Origin: Planctomycetales bacterium
Lineage (GTDB): Bacteria > Planctomycetota > Planctomycetia > Pirellulales > Pirellulaceae
DNA: 54,292 bases
Direction of reading: 5' to 3'
Assembly: GCA_020426845.1 (NCBI GenBank)
Contig: JAGQPF010000531.1
Location: 1 to 54,292 of the forward strand
Positions within the stretch are counted from its first letter, which is position 1. Every line of letters begins with the position of its first letter. A program made the translations under genes and the position numbers. Below the pieces are notes generated by a model that was not told the DNA's origin, ran no database searches, and was given only the letters and a program-made list of their open reading frames with translations. Shown here piece after piece: positions 37,232-46,271 of the stretch.

Positions 37232-38212
37232 ATGGAAACGGTGCTCTCCGTCCGCGACTTGCGGACCTACTTTCGCTCGGATGACGGCGTCGTCAAGGCG
37301 GTCGACGGCGTCTCCTTCGACGTGCGGAAGGGCGAGACGCTCGGCATCGTCGGCGAAAGCGGCTCCGGCAAGTCCGTCACGTGCTTGTCGGTGATGCGGC
37401 TGAACCCTGAGCCGCCCGGATTTTACCCCTCGGGCCAAATCCTGATGGGCGGGCGCGACACATTGCGGCTCTCCGAACGCGAGCTGCTCAAATTGCGCGG
37501 CAATCAGGTGTCGATGATCTTTCAGGATCCAATGACGTCCCTGAATCCCTTGCTGCGCGTCTCACGTCAGCTGACCGAGGTGCTCGAAGTCCATCGCGGC
37601 ATGAGTCGCGGCGCCGCGCGCCAGCGCGCGATCGAAATGTTGCATCGCGTTGGCCTGCCGGATGCCGAGCGCCGCATCGATCAGTATCCTCACCAGTTCT
37701 CGGGCGGCATGCGACAGCGCGTGATGATCGCCATGGCCCTGCTCTGCGAGCCGGAGCTGTTGATTGCCGACGAGCCGACCACCGCCTTGGACGTGACCAT
37801 TCAGGCGCAGATTCTCGAGCTGATCCAGACGCTGCAACGCGAGTCCGGCACGAGCGTCATCCTGATCACGCACGACCTGGGCGTCGTCGCTGGCGTCACG
37901 GATCGATTGGCCGTGATGTACGCGGGACGGATTGTCGAAGCGGGGCCGACCGACGAAGTGTTCGCCAACCCGCAGCATCCCTACACACGCGGGCTGATGC
38001 ATAGCGTGCCTCGGCTGGATGTCAGCTCCCACGCGGCCCTGGAGGGCATCCCCGGCTTGCCACCCGACCTCTCCAACCTGCCCACGGGCTGCCCGTTTCA
38101 CCCCCGCTGTCCTCTGGCCACGACGCGTTGCCAAAGCGACTATCCCAATGTCGTCTCCATCAGCGACCAGCACTGGAGCGCCTGTTGGGAAAACGAACAG
38201 GCGAACCAATGA
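37232..38212 (+). CDS. oppD: Peptide ABC transporter ATPase (OppD-like)
   Basis: 326 residues from ATG 37232. Walker A '[14 protein letters not shown]', signature '[20 protein letters not shown]', Walker B '[14 protein letters not shown]' and the H-loop '[12 protein letters not shown]' are all intact. The C-terminal oligopeptide-transporter extension '[20 protein letters not shown]' carries Cys residues that can hold an iron-sulfur cluster in this family. Its stop overlaps the oppF start (ATGA). Confidence 0.92.
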   Translation: METVLSVRDLRTYFRSDDGVVKAVDGVSFDVRKGETLGIVGESGSGKSVTCLSVMRLNPEPPGFYPSGQILMGGRDTLRLSERELLKLRGNQVSMIFQDPMTSLNPLLRVSRQLTEVLEVHRGMSRGAARQRAIEMLHRVGLPDAERRIDQYPHQFSGGMRQRVMIAMALLCEPELLIADEPTTALDVTIQAQILELIQTLQRESGTSVILITHDLGVVAGVTDRLAVMYAGRIVEAGPTDEVFANPQHPYTRGLMHSVPRLDVSSHAALEGIPGLPPDLSNLPTGCPFHPRCPLATTRCQSDYPNVVSISDQHWSACWENEQANQ

Positions 38213-39267
38213 ACGCAGCAGCAATCCAGACGCAAGGCAGTTCCGGCGCCGGCGGGCAGCGCAAACCGCCGTTGTTGGACGTCCGCAATCTCCGCGTGCA
38301 CTATCCGATTCGACGCGGCGGCCTGTTGAGCCGGCACATCGATTGGATTCGCGCCGTCGACGGGGTCACGCTGGAGATTCACCGTGGCGAAACGCTGGGG
38401 CTGGTCGGCGAGAGCGGCTGCGGCAAGTCGACCACCGGACGTGGCATTCTGCAGATGGAGCGGCCGACCAGCGGCGAAGTCCGCTTTGACGGCAGCGAGC
38501 TGGTGAGCCAATGGCGACGAAGCGGACGGAGCTGGCGCTGGAGCACGCCGCTGCTGCAGCTCCGCAAACGCATGCAGATGATCTTTCAAGATCCCTACGC
38601 CTGCCTCAATCCGCGGATGACCGTCGAATCGATTGTCGGCGAGCCGCTGCGGAACTTTCGCGTCTGCAAAGGGCAGGAGCGGCGTGAGCGGGTGCAGTTG
38701 CTGATGAAACAAGTCGGCATGGACCCGCGGTACATCCGACGCTATCCGCACGAATTTTCGGGCGGCCAGCGGCAGCGGATCGGCATCGCCCGCGCGTTGG
38801 CGCTGGAGCCCGAGTTGATCGTGGCCGACGAGCCGATTAGCGCTCTGGATGTGTCGATTCAGGCGCAGATCATGAATCTGATGGCCGAGTTGCAAAAGCG
38901 TCTCGGGCTCACGTACCTGTTTATTGCTCACGACCTCGCCGTGGTCCGGCATATCAGCGATCGCATCGCCGTCATGTATCTCGGCCGCGTTGTCGAGCTA
39001 GCCAGCAGCGACGATTTGATTGACTCGCCTCGGCACCCCTACACGCAGGCGCTGATCTCGGCCGTTCCCGTTCCCGATCCCGGCGTGCAGCGAAGTCGCG
39101 AGCGCATTGTGTTGAAGGGTGATGTGCCCAGTCCAATCTCGCCGCCCTCGGGTTGCCCCTTTCACCCTCGCTGTCCCCTGCGCGAAGAGCGATGCGAGGT
39201 TGAGACGCCGGTGTTGCATTCGATCGGCGGCGGCCATCAAGTCGCCTGCCACTTGGTCAAAGCGTAG
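38209..39267 (+). CDS. oppF: Peptide ABC transporter ATPase (OppF-like)
   Basis: 352 residues from ATG 38209, which overlaps the oppD stop as ATGA; an upstream GTG/ATG frame to 38128 is a shadow of oppD. 'LLDVRNLRVHYPIRRGGLLS' is the OppF-type N-terminus. Walker A 'GESGCGKSTTGRGIL', signature 'EFSGGQRQRIGIARALALEP', Walker B 'LIVADEPISALDVS' and 'FIAHDLAVVRH' are intact. The C-terminal '[20 protein letters not shown]' matches OppD. With OppD it powers import. A short insertion ('RRSGRSWRWSTPLLQLRKRM') is seen after the Walker A region. Last gene of the operon. Confidence 0.92.
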   Translation: MNAAAIQTQGSSGAGGQRKPPLLDVRNLRVHYPIRRGGLLSRHIDWIRAVDGVTLEIHRGETLGLVGESGCGKSTTGRGILQMERPTSGEVRFDGSELVSQWRRSGRSWRWSTPLLQLRKRMQMIFQDPYACLNPRMTVESIVGEPLRNFRVCKGQERRERVQLLMKQVGMDPRYIRRYPHEFSGGQRQRIGIARALALEPELIVADEPISALDVSIQAQIMNLMAELQKRLGLTYLFIAHDLAVVRHISDRIAVMYLGRVVELASSDDLIDSPRHPYTQALISAVPVPDPGVQRSRERIVLKGDVPSPISPPSGCPFHPRCPLREERCEVETPVLHSIGGGHQVACHLVKA

Positions 39268-39340
39268 CGTTCAAGTCGCATCTCGCATCGCCCCACCGGC
39301 CGAGCCACGCTTGCCGCGCTGCCGATCCTCGCTTCGCGCG

Positions 39341-39686
39341 CGTAGCATGGGCGCCCTCGCCCGTGCAGCACTGCGCAGACCCATTGTGCCGGCCGAGGCA
39401 CGCCCTTCGCGCGCGTAGCATGGGCGCCCTCACCCGTGCAGCACTGCCCAACTCCATCGCGCCGGCCGAGGCACGCCCTTCGCGCGCGTAGCATGGGCGC
39501 CCTCGCCCGTGCAGCACTGCGCAGTCCCATTGTGCCGGCCGAAGCACGCTCTTTGCGCATAGCATGGGCGCTCTTCCCCCGTGCAGCACTGCGTAACTCC
39601 ATCACGCCGGCTCAATCTCTCCGACCTGTGACATGGGCGGTGTTGTGGGGCTGCTCGCCGCGCACGGGCGAGGGCGCCCATGCTAC
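39341..39686. repeat. 73-bp tandem repeat array with an inverted partial copy
   Basis: The region 39268-39826 has no gene. About four units of ~73 bp start near 39341, 39414, 39487 and 39558 (the last one degenerate). Each contains GTAGCATGGGCGCCCTCGCC and GTGCAGCACTG. A 25-bp segment of the unit (39342-39366) recurs in inverted orientation at 39662-39686, so single-stranded DNA or RNA could fold into a large stem. Minus-strand frames here (for example 39257-39589) are repetitive translations of the units and are not genes. Confidence 0.8.
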
Positions 39687-39826
39687 GGATGCTCCGAGCG
39701 ACTGTTCACCGCGCACGGGTGCGCGTGTAGCGTCGGCCCATGCAACATCGCGCATAAAAAAGTCGAGGCAAGCTGGCGGCTCACCTCGACTCGTGGATGG
39801 CAACGAGGCTCAAATCCTCATGAAGT

Positions 39827-40564
39827 TTAGTCGCGTCCGCTCAGTTCGATGACGATCCGCAGCACGTACCAGAACAGCAGGGCCACCGACGCGAACAGCG
39901 CGAGCGACGCGGCGACGTACTGGTTGGTGTTGTAGTGGTGCATGATGTTGGACGTGTCATACAGGATGTAGCCGGCCGCCAACATGATCATCAGGGCGCT
40001 GAAGATCGGCCCCAGGGTGAAGGTCGTGGGGAAGATGGCGCCAAGCACCACGGCGCCGAGCGCGCCGAAGGCCGCCATGGCGAGGTACTTGCCCCAGCCG
40101 GAGAAGTCGCTCCGGGTGGAAAACACAAATGCGGTGAGGCCGCCGAACACGACGAGCGTGATGATGGCCGCGGTGCCGATCGCGCCCGGCACGAACATGT
40201 CGGCCAGGAACAGCATCGGAGCAAACAACAACGCCTCGGCGGCGACATACAGTCCGAGCCCCGCGTATTGCATGCCCAGGCTGGTGGCGGACTTCGCCCA
40301 GCGATCCGCGATCCAGCTGACGAAGATAAATCCGCCCAGCACGAGCAACCAGGTCATGCGGTTGCCCATCAGGGTCCGGACCATTTGCATCCGCGTGTGC
40401 TCGGACGTGAGCGTGAACGCGAGCGTCTCCAACGCCACAAAGGCGAGGATGGCGCCGAGCAAGTGAGCGTAAGTCCGGCGGATGAACGTGGCTCGTTCCA
40501 CATCGGACGCCTTGGCCACCGCAGTGTCTTGATAGGCGTTGTAGGGATTCAAATAGTCGGTCAT
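39827..40564 (-). CDS. BI-1/YccA-family membrane protein
   Basis: 245 residues from ATG 40564. After a short cytoplasmic N-terminus ('NPYNAYQDTAVAKASDVERA') there are seven hydrophobic segments with the family blocks 'FIRRTYAHLLGAILAFVALE', 'YVAAEALLFAPMLFLADMF', 'FSALMIMLAAGYILYDTSNI' and 'SLALFASVALLFWYVLRIVI'. The 'GYILYDTSNIMHH' segment holds the conserved Asp used as a pH-sensitive gate in the Bax-inhibitor-1 fold. Bacterial members are thought to be membrane ion (calcium) leak channels or FtsH modulators. No operon partner. Confidence 0.88.
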   Translation of the reverse strand: MTDYLNPYNAYQDTAVAKASDVERATFIRRTYAHLLGAILAFVALETLAFTLTSEHTRMQMVRTLMGNRMTWLLVLGGFIFVSWIADRWAKSATSLGMQYAGLGLYVAAEALLFAPMLFLADMFVPGAIGTAAIITLVVFGGLTAFVFSTRSDFSGWGKYLAMAAFGALGAVVLGAIFPTTFTLGPIFSALMIMLAAGYILYDTSNIMHHYNTNQYVAASLALFASVALLFWYVLRIVIELSGRD

Positions 40565-40762
40565 GGAACACTCGGCTGAGTCAGGATGAGTTGGAGAATT
40601 TTCGCAGCAATTCCGAGCGATGGAACGTGACGTAGGGAGATCGCTCGATTTCCCCCATCAACAGTTGCCACGCTCCTCCGACAATTGTCGAACTCGGGAA
40701 TTGTACCCCATTGGCGGGGAAAATCAATCTCGTTCCTCACCGTTTGCCGGTCTGCCCTTGGC

Positions 40763-40926
40763 AAGGAAACCCGAAGCGTCAGCGAGGGATCGGCAGAAGG
40801 AACCCCGACGCGTTACCGTGGGATCGGAAGAAGGAACCCCGACGCGTTACCGTGGGATCGGCAGAAGGAACCCCGACGTCAGCGAAGGATCGGCAGAAGG
40901 AAACCCGAAGCGTCAGCGAGGGATCG
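40763..40926. repeat. Five tandem copies of the 34-bp planctomycete-type repeat
   Basis: The stretch 40565-41191 has no gene. Units start at 40763, 40797, 40831, 40865 and 40897 (34 bp each, one of 32). Consensus core: GGAAACCCGAAGCGTCAGCG then AGGGATCGGCAG. Some units carry GACGCGTTACCGTGGGATCG variants. The same core occurs in reverse orientation at 48700-48835 and 51100-51187. Translated on one strand it yields 'NPKRQRGI'. These are interspersed repeats, not CRISPR, because no unique spacers separate the units. Confidence 0.85.
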
Positions 40927-41191
40927 AATCGCCAGGTCACCCGAACTACCTGAATCGGAAAACAGGGCCAACCGGTAGGTTCGGGAGCGTTGCCGGGGCC
41001 GTTGGCTGTTTTTCTTCGATCCGTGGTTCAAGCCGCCCCGCCATCGCTTGACACGACTCGTCGCCCTCCGACAATTGAGCCCTGTGGCCGGGGGCGTCGT
41101 GACACCGAGGGCGGCTTCAAGTCGACGGACGAGAACGCACTGCAGCGGCCGACTGCCGGCACATCAACGGCGAACCAACGGGGACCACGAG

Positions 41192-41845
41192 GTGGCTAGC
41201 AGCGAGGCACAACAGCAAGCAGCGCGAGTGGCCGCGGCGTTGGCGCGGGAGTACCCCGGCGCGGAGTGCGAATTGGAGCACGAAAACGGCTTTCAGCTGC
41301 TGATTGCGACCATCCTCGCCGCTCAATGCACTGACGAGCGAGTCAATCAAGTTACCCGTCCGCTGTTTCAAAAATATCCAACCCCGGCCCAGCTCGGCGC
41401 TTTGAAGCAGGAGGAGCTGGAGGAGTTGCTGCGGCCGACCGGCTTCTTTCGCAACAAGGCCAAGAGCGTCAAGGCATGTTGCCAGGCGCTGGTTCGCGAT
41501 CACAACGGAGAGGTGCCGGAGGAGTTGGACGCGTTGGTGCAGCTGCCCGGCGTGGGCCGCAAGACCGCCAATCTTGTGTTGGGTGTAGCTTATGGAATTC
41601 CGACGGGCGTCGTCGTTGACACACACGTCCTGCGACTCAGCAAACGGCTCGGGTTGGCCGACGAGAAGAATGCGGACAAGGCCGAGCAGACGCTGAACCA
41701 ACTGCTGCCGCAATCCGAGTGGATCGACTTTTCTCATCGCCTGATCTTGCATGGCCGCCGGGTCTGCAAGGCGAAGAAGCCCCTTTGTGACAACTGCTCA
41801 CTGCATGCCATCTGTCCTCGCGTCGGCGTCGAGCCAGCGAACTAG
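41192..41845 (+). CDS. nth: Endonuclease III
   Basis: 217 residues from GTG 41192; the frame is open to 41048 but the family N-terminus ('AARVAAALAREYPGAECELE') starts here. 'LIATILAAQCTDERVNQVTR' and the helix-hairpin-helix 'LPGVGRKTANLVLG' with catalytic Lys and 'VVDTHVLRLSKRLGL' with catalytic Asp are present. The C-terminal Cys pattern C-x6-C-x2-C-x5-C ('CKAKKPLCDNCSLHAIC') binds the 4Fe-4S cluster. The enzyme removes oxidised pyrimidines and cuts abasic DNA (base-excision repair). It is followed 57 bases later by dCTP deaminase, so DNA repair and pyrimidine pools are neighbours here. Confidence 0.92.
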   Translation: MASSEAQQQAARVAAALAREYPGAECELEHENGFQLLIATILAAQCTDERVNQVTRPLFQKYPTPAQLGALKQEELEELLRPTGFFRNKAKSVKACCQALVRDHNGEVPEELDALVQLPGVGRKTANLVLGVAYGIPTGVVVDTHVLRLSKRLGLADEKNADKAEQTLNQLLPQSEWIDFSHRLILHGRRVCKAKKPLCDNCSLHAICPRVGVEPAN

Positions 41846-41902
41846 CCACGCGTCGTCCATACCTCCTCGCCTCCATTCGCCAGCCAACCCCATGAGCGGC
41901 TC

Positions 41903-42475
41903 ATGATTCTTTCCGGCCAAGAGATCAAGCGGAACCTCGGCTCGAACGTGATGATCGAGCCGTTTGACGAGTCGCAGCTGAATCCCAACAGCTACAACCT
42001 CACGCTGCACCACGAGATTCTCACGTACGAGGAGGTGGTGCTCGACATGCGGCAGCCCAACCGGACTCGCCGGATCGAGATTCCGGAGGAGGGCATGGTG
42101 CTCAGTCCCAACCAGTTGTACCTGGGGCGGACGGTCGAGCGAACCGAGACGCACAACTTGGTGCCGATGATCGAAGGCCGATCCTCCGTCGGGCGGCTCG
42201 GCCTGTTCGTGCACGTCACGGCCGGCTTCGGCGACGTCGGCTTTGCCGGGTATTGGACGCTGGAGATGTTCGCCGTGCAGCCCGTGCGCATCTACCCGGG
42301 CGTCGCCATCTGCCAGATCTTTTACCACCAAATCGCCGGCGACATCACCGAGTACGTCAGCAACAAGTATCAACACAACAGCGACATTCAGCCGTCGATG
42401 TTGTTCAAGGAGCTCAACCCGAACGCCACCGATCCACCGCCGGACTCGCAGATGCTGTTCGAATTCGACCGGTGA
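41903..42475 (+). CDS. dcd: dCTP deaminase
   Basis: 190 residues from ATG 41903. 'MILSGQEIKRNLGSNVMIEP', 'QLNPNSYNLTLHHEI', 'EGRSSVGRLGLFVHVTAGFG' and 'GYWTLEMFAVQPVRIYPGVA' are the Dcd signatures, including the Arg-Ser-Ser region and the catalytic Glu in 'TLEM'. The enzyme converts dCTP to dUTP; some relatives continue to dUMP, which cannot be decided by eye. Length is normal. The C-terminus is extended by a short acidic tail ('DPPPDSQMLFEFDR'). Confidence 0.92.
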   Translation: MILSGQEIKRNLGSNVMIEPFDESQLNPNSYNLTLHHEILTYEEVVLDMRQPNRTRRIEIPEEGMVLSPNQLYLGRTVERTETHNLVPMIEGRSSVGRLGLFVHVTAGFGDVGFAGYWTLEMFAVQPVRIYPGVAICQIFYHQIAGDITEYVSNKYQHNSDIQPSMLFKELNPNATDPPPDSQMLFEFDR

Positions 42476-42537
42476 GGGAGGCGGCGTTGTCGCCCCTGAG
42501 CGGCCCGCTCAAGAGGAGTTGGAGTGGTTCGTTTCAC

Positions 42538-43137
42538 TCAAGCAGAGCGGCCGGGGAGCTCGAACGTCTGGTTTAGGATGTGGTCAGTCAAGACCACGGC
42601 AGGGCGGGGTGTCGTCAAGCTGGCGTACCAATCCGCGATGGACGGTGTGTCGATGGAGGTTGTTGCGAGCAAGGATGACTCCAAGGAAATCGAAATGCAA
42701 TTCTCCTCTTGCAGAGACGCAGTCGGAGTTCCAACGGGCCTGCCGTTCAGGTAACTCTGTACGATTGACTTGGCGTCAATTCTCAGCTTGACGCTGGCTT
42801 TCTTGCTAGCCGCGACCCAGAGCAGCGCGCGTCGTAATCGCGGGCCACTGTGAGTGGTGTACGTCCGGGAAGAGGCACGCAATTCTGCTTGATCTAGGTG
42901 CAACAACAGGTGCTTAAGGCAAGGGCCGGGCGTGTTGCCTTCGAAGTACAGCGAGATCTCCCCCTGGCGGTGGACGACAATTCGCGTTGTGGGAAGCTGT
43001 GTCGAGTACTGGGTCTCCCATTGCAATGTATGACGCACGAGCGCCGAGGCGCCGACGTCCCCGAAATACATCCGGGGCCGCTCGCGAATATGGTCGATGT
43101 CGCAATACATCATTTCATCCAGTTCGTCCGCATCCAT
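42538..43137 (-). CDS. Degenerate GyrB/GHKL-like protein
   Basis: 199 residues from ATG 43137 (GGGAG seven bases upstream). 'HIRERPRMYFGDVGASALVR' matches the 'VRKRPGMYIGD...LHHLV' start of type II topoisomerase ATPase domains. The next blocks align in order but lack the ATP-binding residues: 'IVVHRQGEISLYFEGNTPG' stands where GyrB has the DNGRGIP loop, and 'THSGPRLRRALLWVAASKKA' where it has GGLHGVG. The DN-x-x-DE helix is not visible. So it looks like a truncated, non-catalytic ATPase-fold paralogue. Function unknown; it may act by binding gyrase or may be a non-ATP-binding member of the fold. Confidence 0.6.
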   Translation of the reverse strand: MDADELDEMMYCDIDHIRERPRMYFGDVGASALVRHTLQWETQYSTQLPTTRIVVHRQGEISLYFEGNTPGPCLKHLLLHLDQAELRASSRTYTTHSGPRLRRALLWVAASKKASVKLRIDAKSIVQSYLNGRPVGTPTASLQEENCISISLESSLLATTSIDTPSIADWYASLTTPRPAVVLTDHILNQTFELPGRSA

Positions 43138-43373
43138 CGCCGCACTCCCTGATTCAAGAGGCGCCTCGCATGACGCGTTTTGGACGCATTCGGCGCCGGC
43201 CATTCGGCAAACTTACGCTCGCTCGATGTCGATCAGCGGACAGTCGTCGAGCAGTGCCAAAGTTAGCTCGGTTTTGAGAAGTCCAACCTTGGTGCTGGTG
43301 CGATCGTGCGCATTCGAATGACAACCGATTGGAGATCTGCGTTGCGGCGGCGCCGATCAAGAGGTGTGGTCAT

Positions 43374-44042
43374 TCACCGGCGGGCGCGCCGCCCATCAAG
43401 CGGCTTTTGCGCATAGGGGCCAATGTCGCTACCGACAAATTCACGGAAAGCCTTTTGTTGCGATTCGTCCAATTCGTTGATCAGCTTGTTTGCGGCATCA
43501 CGTCGGATTTGCCAGATTTTCCTTTCCGTTTCGGATTCGAGTTCGATCGCGCGGGCGTTCAACCGCCCGACCTCTTGAGGCGATAGTTTCAAGCTCTCAT
43601 GGATGGACGCCAGTGTGGGCACGAGGCCGTATTCCCTGAGATTTGCTTGAACAACCGCTTTGGTGAGGGCCTTCCACTGTTTGGAAGTCAGTGCCTTTTC
43701 TAATCGAGCTTGGGCCTCCAGTTGCCTCTGCGTGATTGGGGGCTGCTTTTTTTCGCGCGTGACCGGGGGCTGCTTGTCATGGTACGATCGGTCCGCTCCA
43801 ACGTTGCGATGATAATCCCGAATGATCGCATTGACGCTGGCCATTTGATCTTCGTTAAGCTCCAGGAAGTCGAGTAGTTTTGGAAAGTGAAGCATCTGCG
43901 CCACAAGTGAGACATGGGTCCACGCGTCGTCGGGACGCAGTTGCTCGATCGTTGAGAGTTGATGTTGAGCAAGCATCGACGTGGGACGGCAAGCTGATAT
44001 CAACAGAACCAGGTAGAAGAAACCCTTGGTTTGGCTCGACAT
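43374..44042 (-). CDS. Exported helical hypothetical protein
   Basis: 222 residues from ATG 44042 with AAGGAGG nine bases upstream. The signal sequence 'MSSQTKGFFYLVLLISACRP' has a lipobox-like 'LISAC'. The rest is charged and helical: 'LDFLELNEDQMASVNAIIRD', 'EAQARLEKALTSKQWKALTK', 'LNARAIELESETERKIWQIR', 'LDESQQKAFREFVGSDIGPY'. The layout (repeated 'L...Q...' helices after an export signal) is like planctomycete periplasmic Spy/CpxP-type proteins, but I cannot assign it. No partner gene in tight spacing. Confidence 0.65.
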   Translation of the reverse strand: MSSQTKGFFYLVLLISACRPTSMLAQHQLSTIEQLRPDDAWTHVSLVAQMLHFPKLLDFLELNEDQMASVNAIIRDYHRNVGADRSYHDKQPPVTREKKQPPITQRQLEAQARLEKALTSKQWKALTKAVVQANLREYGLVPTLASIHESLKLSPQEVGRLNARAIELESETERKIWQIRRDAANKLINELDESQQKAFREFVGSDIGPYAQKPLDGRRARR

Positions 44043-44530
44043 TCGTGTGCGCCTCCTTGGCATTCGAATCGCAATGCTCCAATTATGAGTTGGCGGTTGG
44101 TTTCCCCCAAGGCCACTTTTCGGAGTGAATTGTGGCCCACGGCGGACTCTGTGCAGCGGCCGAGATTGGCAAGACGCGCCACCGGTACACCCCAATACCG
44201 TGCATCAGTGGCTTCGGAAACATGCCGGCGAATCCAATGATGCCGAGCCTTCAAGTCTTCGCGCCACGCCTCCCAATGTGCAGCGGCAGCGGGCAAGTTG
44301 AGCTTCTCGTCAAATCGGTAGCTCGGTCTACGTTCTCCAAAGCGGAGGATATACTTGGCAAATGCCTAGTCGTCATCTTTCCCGAAGGTGTGCCCGTTAC
44401 GCCTTCCGTCGTGAAAGAGTTTGTGCAGACGGGTATTTCACTTGGCTGGCTGTCTAGTCTAGTGAGGAATCAGACCAGGATTTTTGGCTTGGAGGTCGTG
44501 ATTCTATTCCTTCTTTGGAGGGGCGGAACT

Positions 44531-44977
44531 ATCAAAACTAGCCTTTTGGATTTCATAGATGATCACAATCTGATCACGGGCGTCTACGGCGACTGGCCGA
44601 ATTTCGCTGGTGCTTACGTTACGCGTGTTGATATTCGGTCTTTCGGCCAGGACCTAGATGAGTATGGCGGTCGGCAACTGACCCTGACGCTCCATTGGTG
44701 GCTAACCGCCCCAGAGCATTATCCCGATGCCCCGCGTCACTATGAACGCTCAGACCTGCATCGATTGGTCACTATCGTTTTCGACGCGGAGGATTTGCAT
44801 CTACGGGGATTCCACTGCAGCGATACGTCCATCAATTCGCTAGAGCTAGTCCCCAAGGAAAAGAGTCTTTTGGTTAAGTGTTCCGGTGGATTCAATCTTG
44901 ATTTCACGTCCTTCGGAGCGAAAGTGCTTTCAGTGCTCGAGTGTGATGAAGCAGGGGAGTGCATTGAAGATAACTGA
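44531..44977 (+). CDS. Imm50-like immunity protein, start codon uncertain
   Basis: The last ~140 residues of an open frame that begins at 44132 look like the Imm50 family: 'NLITGVYGDWPNFAGAYVTR', 'QLTLTLHWWLTAPEHYP', 'HRLVTIVFDAEDLHLRGFHC' and 'LEVLV'-type closing strands. Imm50 proteins are immunity partners of polymorphic toxins. No ATG, and no GTG with a usable ribosome binding site, lies at the right place. GGAG at 44517-44520 lies ten bases before ATC 44531, which would need a non-standard start or reflect a lost ATG; a TTG follows at 44546. Upstream codons (44132-44530) do not resemble a protein I know. It may be an orphan immunity gene or a remnant. Confidence 0.45.
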   Translation: MKTSLLDFIDDHNLITGVYGDWPNFAGAYVTRVDIRSFGQDLDEYGGRQLTLTLHWWLTAPEHYPDAPRHYERSDLHRLVTIVFDAEDLHLRGFHCSDTSINSLELVPKEKSLLVKCSGGFNLDFTSFGAKVLSVLECDEAGECIEDN

Positions 44978-45173
44978 TCAGATTCGACAGGCGATCGACG
45001 ATTCGGGGCTGACGCGATACCGCATCGCCCAGGATACCGGCATCGACGAATCGACGCTGGCGAAGTTCTGTCACGGAACGCGCGGGCTGTCCCTGGATAA
45101 CCTGGACCCGCTCTGTGAGTATCTCGGCCTGCGCATCGTGGCGGAACGCAAGCCGACGAAGAAAGGCAAGTGA
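44946..45173 (+). CDS. XRE-family HTH protein of an integrative element
   Basis: 75 residues from ATG 44946 (or a TTG at 44966 with GGGAG upstream), overlapping the end of the Imm50-like frame. 'LKITDQIRQAIDDSGLTRYR', 'IAQDTGIDESTLAKFCHG' is a Cro/CI-type helix-turn-helix and 'LDPLCEYLGLRIVAERK' closes it. Short XRE genes of exactly this form often precede a tyrosine integrase in planctomycete elements. Here the integrase start follows three bases after the stop but is broken (45177-45218). Confidence 0.75.
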   Translation: MKQGSALKITDQIRQAIDDSGLTRYRIAQDTGIDESTLAKFCHGTRGLSLDNLDPLCEYLGLRIVAERKPTKKGK

Positions 45174-45176
45174 ACA

Positions 45177-45218
45177 ATGGCAACCGTCTTCAAACGCGGC
45201 GGAAAGAATGGCGCTTAG
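45177..45218 (+). pseudogene. Remnant of an integrase start (13 codons)
   Basis: ATG 45177 reads MATVFKRGGKNGA and stop. 'MATVFKRGG' is the characteristic start of planctomycete tyrosine integrases located behind the XRE gene. The rest of the integrase is missing and a different gene begins at once. Confidence 0.5.
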
Positions 45219-46271
45219 GAAGGCAGTTACCTGCCCTCCCACTTGGAGCGACTTACATCCCACACTTGTTGCGGCAATGGTTTACGCTCCGCTCGACTTG
45301 GCAAAGGAGTTGATGGACGAGCTAATCCAGATTGAGTGCGAGGCCCACTGGGACCGTTTCAGATTCTCAATTGCGTACAACGTGCTTGAAGCTCGCCCAG
45401 ACGTAGGTCTTCGAGCACTTGAGTTCCTGCGCGAGGATGTCGCCAAGCGTGATGACGCGTACCAAAACCAACTGCTGAAGATGCACGAACTGGCCGCTGC
45501 TGGCAAGCTCCCATCGGCGGATCAGCGTTTTTTGAGTGGGCAAGGCTAGTAACTTGGCCGCGACAGACTTCCGCACTTGTTGATGCGCTCGCGGACGCGA
45601 TAGACAGCGAAACGGTACTTTATGAAGACAAGGGCGACTATCTAGCATTCCTAGGTGAGCTCGTAAAACGCGGTCCGGTCGGGCAGGCGCGAAGAATCGC
45701 CATGAATTCTGTGAGATGGCTTACCGATGGGATCAAGGGCCGTTTACTCAGGGCAGATGTCGGAGGTCCGCTTTCAAACTTTCAAATGAACTCTGCAGGA
45801 CCAACTGACTTGTTTGGTCCGCTCTTATGCCTGGTTGAGCAGTGCGCGTTGCGATGTCCAGAGGTGGTCTCCCGTCCATTGATTGAATGGATGCCACTCA
45901 ACGTATTCTCGCTCGTGCCAAGATTTACTTTCAACACGCTCCGCACCGTCTTTGCGTTGGCCCTAGCAGCCGGGGAACGTTCGGATCAGGATGCGGCGAT
46001 GCTTGTCGGTCTTTCAGGCACACTCGTCATGCTCTCTCTGGCAAGCATGGCGGGGCCGGCAGTCCGTGCCTTTTGTAGCATCATGTTAGTGGACCGTATT
46101 GACCAATCCACCTTTGCCACATTACAGGGTAAGCAATGGTGTGAAACACTACTTCGCCAATGGGGGCCGAGGCTGGCTTCGTTGAGTGAGAACCCTTCAT
46201 CCGAAGTGCGTGAAAGCGTCGTCAACGCAATCAGACTGTGGACTGAATTCGACCTGCCTAGGGGCGAGTAG
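45208..46271 (+). pseudogene. Helical hypothetical protein with a -1 frameshift at a poly-T tract
   Basis: The first frame (45208-45549, 'MALRKAVTCPPTWSDLHPTL' to 'SADQRFLSGQG') and a second open frame (to 46271) join if the frame shifts -1 at CGTTTTTTG (45527-45534): the text then reads 'ADQRFFEWARLVTWPRQTSA' and continues 'LVDALADAIDSETVLYEDKG'. Six Ts are present; seven would fuse the frames. The arrangement T TTT TTG is also a slippery heptamer, so programmed frameshifting cannot be excluded. The joined protein (~355 residues) is helical with several hydrophobic stretches ('LSGTLVMLSLASMAGPAVRA'). No family recognised. It directly abuts the integrase remnant. Confidence 0.5.

Noticed and set aside
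39257-39605. Repetitive minus-strand ORFs
   Set aside because: They are translations of the 73-bp repeat units.
40763-40926. Possible CRISPR array
   Set aside because: The 34-bp units are contiguous and degenerate with no unique spacers, and no cas genes are present.
44000-44350. Minus-strand open frame of ~115 codons ('AAHWEAWREDLKARHHWIRR')
   Set aside because: Protein-like in places but lacks a start codon and overlaps the start of the 44042 gene; at most a remnant, too weak to call.
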